From the NCBI GenBank assembly GCA_026129335.1, contig JAHCIH010000006.1, positions 1 through 64,000 of the forward strand: a stretch of 64,000 nucleotides of DNA, read 5' to 3'. This document shows positions 60,124 to 64,000 of the stretch, one piece after another. Below the pieces are notes generated by a model. That model was not told the origin of the DNA and did no database searches. It saw nothing but the letters and a program-made list of their open reading frames with translations. Within the stretch, counting starts at the first letter, position 1. Each line of letters opens with the position of its first letter. This DNA is from Anaerolineales bacterium. GTDB lineage: Bacteria; Chloroflexota; Anaerolineae; Anaerolineales; UBA11579. Both the position numbers and the translations under genes were made by a program.

Positions 60124-61656
60124 ATGGCCAAGTTGGTCACTGTCAGCGAAATGGTTGCCATCGAGCAGGCCGCGGATGCCGCCGGCTGGTCCTACGCGCA
60201 TATGATGGAAGCCGCCGGCGCCTCGCTGGCGGAATCTGTAACTGCGCATAGCCACTCGCCTGAAAAGAGCGTGGTTGCCCTGGTGGGGCCGGGGAACAAC
60301 GGTGGCGATGCACTGGTGGCCTTGCGCTTGTTGGCCGCAGAGGGCTGCAAAGCGCAAGCCTTGCTGGTGGGCGAGCGGCCGGCGGGCGACAAGCTGGCGC
60401 AACAGGCTAAGAAGGCAGGCGTGACAGTGAAGCCGTTCACGCTGCGCTCGGCGCGGGCTGCTTTGGCTCGCAGCACGGTGGTGCTGGATGCGCTGCTGGG
60501 CACCGGGGCGCGGCTGCCGCTGCGCGAGCCTTTCGCTCAGGCCCTGGAACTGGCTGCACAAGTTTTGGCTGCCCGGGAGCAGCCCCCCTTGTTGGTGGCG
60601 GTGGATTGCCCCTCGGGTATGGATTGCCAGAACGGGGAAGTTGCCCCGCAAACCCTGGCGGCTGACCTGACCGTGTGCATGGCCGCCATCAAACAGGGCA
60701 TGCTCACGGTGAGCGCTTTCCCTTATTTGGGGCAACTGGAAGTCGGCGATATTGGCCTGCCGGCAGACTTGCCCGCGTGGGGCGCCATCCGCCGAGAAGT
60801 CATCGACAGTTCCATGGCGCAGGCGGCGCTGCCGCGGCGCCCGTTGGATGCTCACAAGGGCACATTCGGCACGGCGATGATCGTGGCCGGCTCGCAGAAG
60901 TTCCCCGGCGCGGCGCTGCTGGCCGCCGAAGCAGCCTACCGCAGCGGCGCTGGCCTGGTCAGCGTCGCCGCGTCCGCAGGCGTGCAAGCCGCCCTTGCTG
61001 GGCACTTGCCTGAGGCCACCTGGCAGCTGCTGCCCCAGGCAGATGGTGGTATCGCCGCCGAAGCGGCGCCCCAGTTGGCCGAAGCCTTGTCGCGCAGCAC
61101 CGCAATGCTGCTCGGCCCCGGCCTGGGGCGGGCGGCCGCCACAGGCGCATTCGTGCGCGCCGCGCTGGATTTGACTTTGCCGCCGCTGGTGGTGGATGCT
61201 GACGGGCTGCGCTGGCTGGTTGAGATTGAAGACTGGCCGCAGCACCTGCCGCCCGGCACGGTGCTCACGCCGCATCCGGGCGAGATGGAAGCCCTCAGCG
61301 GGCTGAGCAGCGACCAGATCCAAGCCAACCGGCTTGAATTGGCCGAGCAATACGCCCAGATGTGGGGCCATGTGCTGGTGCTCAAAGGCGCCTTCACCGT
61401 CGTGGCGGCTTCCGACGGACGCAGCGCGCTGCTCCCGTTGGCTACGCCCGCGTTGGCGCGGGCGGGCAGCGGCGACGTGCTGGCAGGCATCATCACCGGG
61501 CTGCGCGCCCAGGGCGTGCCGGCCTACGAGGCGGCCTGCGCGGGAGCATGGCTGCACGGCCAGGCTGCGCTGCGGGCGGCCGCCCGCCTGGGCGGGATCG
61601 GCGGCGTGCTGGCCGGCGACCTGGCTGCCGAGCTGCCGGCTTTGATGGGCGGGTAA
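60124..61656 (+). CDS. nnr: Bifunctional NAD(P)H-hydrate epimerase / ADP-dependent NAD(P)H-hydrate dehydratase
   Basis: A 510-residue NAD(P)HX repair enzyme. The N-terminal YjeF_N epimerase (about 1-215) has VGPGNNGGDALVALRLL (54-70) and the VDCPSGMDCQNGEV strand. The C-terminal YjeF_C (carbohydrate-kinase-like) dehydratase (about 230-505) has HKGTFGTAMIVAGS, LTPHPGEMEAL and the ATP/ADP site ARAGSGDVLAGIITG (about 441-455). It restores hydrated NAD(P)H. The start is ATG 60124. It is followed by a methyltransferase gene 3 bp later. Confidence 0.95.
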   Translation: MAKLVTVSEMVAIEQAADAAGWSYAHMMEAAGASLAESVTAHSHSPEKSVVALVGPGNNGGDALVALRLLAAEGCKAQALLVGERPAGDKLAQQAKKAGVTVKPFTLRSARAALARSTVVLDALLGTGARLPLREPFAQALELAAQVLAAREQPPLLVAVDCPSGMDCQNGEVAPQTLAADLTVCMAAIKQGMLTVSAFPYLGQLEVGDIGLPADLPAWGAIRREVIDSSMAQAALPRRPLDAHKGTFGTAMIVAGSQKFPGAALLAAEAAYRSGAGLVSVAASAGVQAALAGHLPEATWQLLPQADGGIAAEAAPQLAEALSRSTAMLLGPGLGRAAATGAFVRAALDLTLPPLVVDADGLRWLVEIEDWPQHLPPGTVLTPHPGEMEALSGLSSDQIQANRLELAEQYAQMWGHVLVLKGAFTVVAASDGRSALLPLATPALARAGSGDVLAGIITGLRAQGVPAYEAACAGAWLHGQAALRAAARLGGIGGVLAGDLAAELPALMGG

Positions 61657-61659
61657 GCC

Positions 61660-62259
61660 ATGTTGCCTGAGGGGTTCATTCGCCCTTCGGCTTTGCTGCT
61701 CGTCCTGGCGGCGATATTCATTATGGGCCACTATCGCCGCCGGGCGGATAGGGCGGACAAAGTGGTTGCCGGCCACTCGGAGAGTGGATGGGCGCAATCC
61801 CTGCGCAGTCTCAGCGGCGCCATCTTCTATTTGGGGCTATTGACCTATTTGGTCCACCCGCCTGCGCTCAATTGGAGTGCGATCGCGGATTGGCCAGTTT
61901 CCGCTCGTTGGGCCGGTGTGGTCTTGATGGCCGCTAACCTGCCGCTGGTCGTGTGGACGTTGCGCAGTCTGGGGCACAACTTCACATCGACTGTGGAGAC
62001 CCGCGACAATCACACTCTGGTCACTTCCGGCCCGTATGCTCATATCCGCCACCCGTTCTATACGTTTGGCGCCGTTTTCTTTCTAGGCGCAGTGCTGGTG
62101 GCTGGCAACTGGTTTCTGCTGATCTGCGCGATCGTGGGCCTCTGGGGGCTGTTCAGCCGCACGCCGCTCGAGGAGCAAATGCTGCTCAAGCGCTTCGGCA
62201 GCCAATACGAAGCCTACATGCACAGCACCGGGCGTTATCTGCCGCGCCTGCTGAAATAG
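61660..62259 (+). CDS. Isoprenylcysteine carboxyl methyltransferase-family membrane protein
   Basis: A 199-residue integral membrane methyltransferase of the ICMT/PEMT type with about five helices. GHNFTSTVETRDNHTLVTSGPYAHIRHPFY (about 106-135) is the family motif where the cofactor site begins; the C-terminal EEQMLLKRFGSQYEAYMHSTGRYLPRL is also typical. The bacterial substrate is usually a lipid or small molecule, not a prenylated protein. It starts 3 bp after the nnr stop, so the two are co-translated. Confidence 0.88.
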   Translation: MLPEGFIRPSALLLVLAAIFIMGHYRRRADRADKVVAGHSESGWAQSLRSLSGAIFYLGLLTYLVHPPALNWSAIADWPVSARWAGVVLMAANLPLVVWTLRSLGHNFTSTVETRDNHTLVTSGPYAHIRHPFYTFGAVFFLGAVLVAGNWFLLICAIVGLWGLFSRTPLEEQMLLKRFGSQYEAYMHSTGRYLPRLLK

Positions 62260-62273
62260 CCCCGATTAAGCAG

Positions 62274-62300
62274 AAAGGACTGGCACCAGCCAGTCCTTTT
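62274..62300 (+). terminator. Intrinsic terminator
   Basis: AAAGGACTGGC / GCCAGTCCTTT, loop ACCA, then TTTTGCGTTTG. It ends the nnr-methyltransferase transcript. The convergent YtxH gene stops at 62324. Confidence 0.85.
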
Positions 62301-62323
62301 GCGTTTGAGGGGAAAAAAGGGCT

Positions 62324-62683
62324 TTAGCCCTTCTTGCCGCCGCGCGGGCTCTTGGCGGCCTCAACGGCAGCCTCGCCACGCAGGCGGATGTCCTCGATGG
62401 CCGCTTCGCCGCGGTGGCGCACTTCACCGGCGCGCTCGCGCAGCTCTCCGGCCTGCTCGCGTGCCAGGCGGGTGAGCTCGTCGGCGCGCTGGCGGGCCTC
62501 GGCGGCGGCGCGCTCCAGCGCATCGCTGCTCATGTCGCGCAGCTCAATGCCGCGCTCGCGCAGCAGCTTGCGGGTCTCCTCACCGGACTGGGGGGCCATC
62601 AGCAGGGCGCTGACCGCCCCGATAATGCTGCCCATCAGCAGGCCGGAGAAGAAAGAAGCAAAATCACCGTTTCTGTCAGACAT
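62324..62683 (-). CDS. YtxH-domain protein
   Basis: A 119-residue protein: a glycine-rich membrane helix GLLMGSIIGAVSALLMAP (about 14-31) with PQSGEETRKLL directly after it (the YtxH signature), then a long charged coiled coil (about 45-110, many RA/E/R heptads). The family is associated with general stress and the envelope. Two genes, this and an upstream membrane protein, are separated by 33 bp and probably form a pair. Confidence 0.92.
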   Translation of the reverse strand: MSDRNGDFASFFSGLLMGSIIGAVSALLMAPQSGEETRKLLRERGIELRDMSSDALERAAAEARQRADELTRLAREQAGELRERAGEVRHRGEAAIEDIRLRGEAAVEAAKSPRGGKKG

Positions 62684-62716
62684 TACATACTCCTTTTTAT
62701 GTATGGGTAACCCTTT

Positions 62717-63157
62717 TTATTTGTTGACCCAAAGTCTCAGCAAATCCAGCGCCCGGCGCAGCGCGGCGGCGCTACTATTCACCTTAACGATGGGGGCGAC
62801 CAGTTTATCACTTATGAATCGGGTTGTGCCGCGCATGGTTTCCGCGGCTTCAGTGGCCGATTCCAAAATGGGCCGCACTTCGTTGTTCAGCAGGTTCACC
62901 AGGCGGGCCAGCTGCACGACCAGCAGCAGCATGGCAAACCCGATGATGAGGAACTCGAAAGCGACCAGGATGATCAGGATGTCGCGCAGCGATTCGGTGG
63001 GCGCGCCGGGCTGCATCAGGAAGTACACCGCGGCGATCAGGCCAGCCAGCAACAGCACAGCCAGCACCACCAGACCGATGGTCAGGTTGCGGGTAGTGCT
63101 ATCTGCGGATGTGTCTTCTGGGTGAACGGGCAGTTCCGGATACGAGTCGTAGCTCAC
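62717..63157 (-). CDS. DUF948-like membrane protein, YtxH partner
   Basis: A 146-residue protein with two membrane helices (about 24-48 and 60-82) and a C-terminal amphipathic helix (about 88-140). LIILVAFEFLIIGFAMLLLVVQLARLVNLL resembles the DUF948 pattern; these proteins often accompany YtxH genes. Function unknown. It lies 33 bp upstream of the YtxH gene on the same strand. Confidence 0.8.
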   Translation of the reverse strand: MSYDSYPELPVHPEDTSADSTTRNLTIGLVVLAVLLLAGLIAAVYFLMQPGAPTESLRDILIILVAFEFLIIGFAMLLLVVQLARLVNLLNNEVRPILESATEAAETMRGTTRFISDKLVAPIVKVNSSAAALRRALDLLRLWVNK

Positions 63158-63215
63158 GAATGAATCCCTTTCAACTGATTATACCAATCGGGACATGCAA
63201 TTGGTTATCGCCCGG

Positions 63216-64000
63216 TTATCGTTCCCAGGCGTCCAGCTGGTCTTGTATCTGCTGCAGCGTGCTTTGGTTGCCTTGCACGGTGCGGGTGCCGGCGCCGACG
63301 ATGGTGCAGGCCGCGTCGAGGCAATAGCGATATTCCAGAGGCTGGGCGAAATTGGTGGGGCTGTTGAGCCGGTAGGCCCAGTGCCCTTCACCGAGCGGCC
63401 ACATGGGCAGCGGTGTGGACCAGTCGCCCAGCTTGAATTGGATGTAAGCCAGCAGGTCTTCGGGCGGGGCGTTCAGTTCGAACCAAATCGGCGCGCTGGA
63501 GCCCGCCGACCAGGAGACCACCTGGTCGTGGATTTCCAGCTCGGTCGTGCCGGGCTGGATGACCAACTGGCGCAAGTGGAAGTTGCCATCCGCCAGGTGC
63601 TCGGCATTCCACAGACCGTCGCCTAGGGTGTATTTGTAGCGGATGTCCACGCCTGTGGGCAGCTCCAGGATGAGGCCGTAGCGCCCATCGGCTTGGGCCA
63701 GCATTAACGGGCGGCTGGCCAAGGCCTGTAGATTGCCGGTCAGGAAGACGGGTATGCCGGCGGTGTGCTCCGCCGGCGGGGTGAGCCAGAAGGTGACCGC
63801 CGCCGTGCCGCTGGGCGTCAGGCGGATATTCGCCGGGGTGTCGTTGTTGGCGGCCACCAGGGCGCCCTGTTGGAAGGTGTGGATGCTTCCATCTGGCGCG
63901 TAGATGAGCACATTGTGCAGGCCCTGCGGCAGGCCGGGGATGACGAAGCGCCCCGCATCGTCCGAGCGGGTTTGCAGGCCGGCGGCGGCCACGGCCAGGC
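63216..64000 (-). CDS. Truncated secreted protein with carboxypeptidase-regulatory-like and CBM20-like domains (5' end missing)
   Basis: An open frame of 258 residues from a possible internal GTG (63992) to the stop at 63216, with the frame still open at the window edge, so the real start is outside. SDDAGRFVIPGLPQGLHNVLIY is typical of carboxypeptidase regulatory-like (CNA_B/transthyretin-type) repeats. The next part (about 68-150), with GIPVFLTGNLQALASRPLML and IRYKYTLGDGLWNAE, resembles a CBM20 starch-binding fold. The remainder (about 155-258) is another beta domain. It probably acts at the cell surface. Its N-terminus and anchoring cannot be judged. Confidence 0.75.
   Translation of the reverse strand, partial: LAVAAAGLQTRSDDAGRFVIPGLPQGLHNVLIYAPDGSIHTFQQGALVAANNDTPANIRLTPSGTAAVTFWLTPPAEHTAGIPVFLTGNLQALASRPLMLAQADGRYGLILELPTGVDIRYKYTLGDGLWNAEHLADGNFHLRQLVIQPGTTELEIHDQVVSWSAGSSAPIWFELNAPPEDLLAYIQFKLGDWSTPLPMWPLGEGHWAYRLNSPTNFAQPLEYRYCLDAACTIVGAGTRTVQGNQSTLQQIQDQLDAWER

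Noticed and set aside
60043-61797. Minus-strand 584-residue ORF opposite nnr
   Set aside because: Antisense to a complete YjeF-type protein with intact motifs; no domain in this frame.

Overview
The window is one contiguous stretch of a G+C-rich bacterial chromosome with short intergenic gaps and many start/stop overlaps. There is no rRNA, CRISPR array, phage or transposase gene. Most of the gene set is housekeeping. My inference is a Chloroflexota bacterium of the Anaerolineae type. The reasons are a PyrF-PyrE fusion in the non-eukaryotic order, TrmFO, a single-chain fused E1 dehydrogenase, an LL-diaminopimelate aminotransferase-like enzyme, lipoproteins with an NBR1-type Ig-like domain, and intergenic palindromes of the kind common in such genomes. 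No marker gene here settles the taxonomy.

Layout. 1-8 kb: an alpha/alpha-toroid protein, a UvrA paralogue without the UvrB-binding region, an ArsR/AHSA1/DUF1801 operon with its operator, and an A+T-rich DUF5655 gene divergent from a YcaQ-type DNA glycosylase. 8-19 kb: a FIST sensor with a PAS-GGDEF-EAL enzyme, lipoproteins, an iron(III) ABC transporter (binding protein, permease, ATPase), and a fused 2-oxoacid dehydrogenase E1. 19-26.5 kb: a sigma-54 module (RpoN with an inserted zinc ribbon, NtrB-like kinase, NtrC-like regulator without a DNA-binding domain), divergent from trmFO, an M28 peptidase and an NDT-like protein. 27-36 kb: a minus-strand run pgi, rpiA, sulfotransferase, aminotransferase, hflX and a YdiJ-like FAD/Fe-S oxidoreductase. 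36-44.7 kb: dinB coupled to a possible PD-(D/E)XK protein, a CoA-transferase, an NmrA-like protein, two polytopic membrane proteins and a Q-rich lipoprotein.

44.7-50.8 kb is the pyrimidine locus. pyrC, pyrB, pyrFE and pyrD form a tightly overlapping minus-strand operon, divergent from an NCS2 uracil-type permease. Just upstream of pyrC I find a promoter, a 30-codon leader ORF and a strong intrinsic terminator inside that ORF. This looks like an attenuator. 51-64 kb: inositol-phosphate synthase, a DinB-fold protein with two tandem DUF1801 genes, an NBR1-Ig lipoprotein, a TetR/M32-peptidase operon divergent from two DoxX genes, plsX, tRNA-Leu(GAG) with a consensus promoter, a bifunctional NAD(P)HX repair enzyme, an ICMT-like methyltransferase, a YtxH pair and a truncated secreted protein at the edge.

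The most interesting points are the candidate pyr attenuator, the zinc-ribbon RpoN with an HTH-less activator, a three-module intergenic repeat found twice in the same order against gene 3' ends, two small segmental duplications with visible breakpoints, and the dinB-coupled nuclease-like protein.
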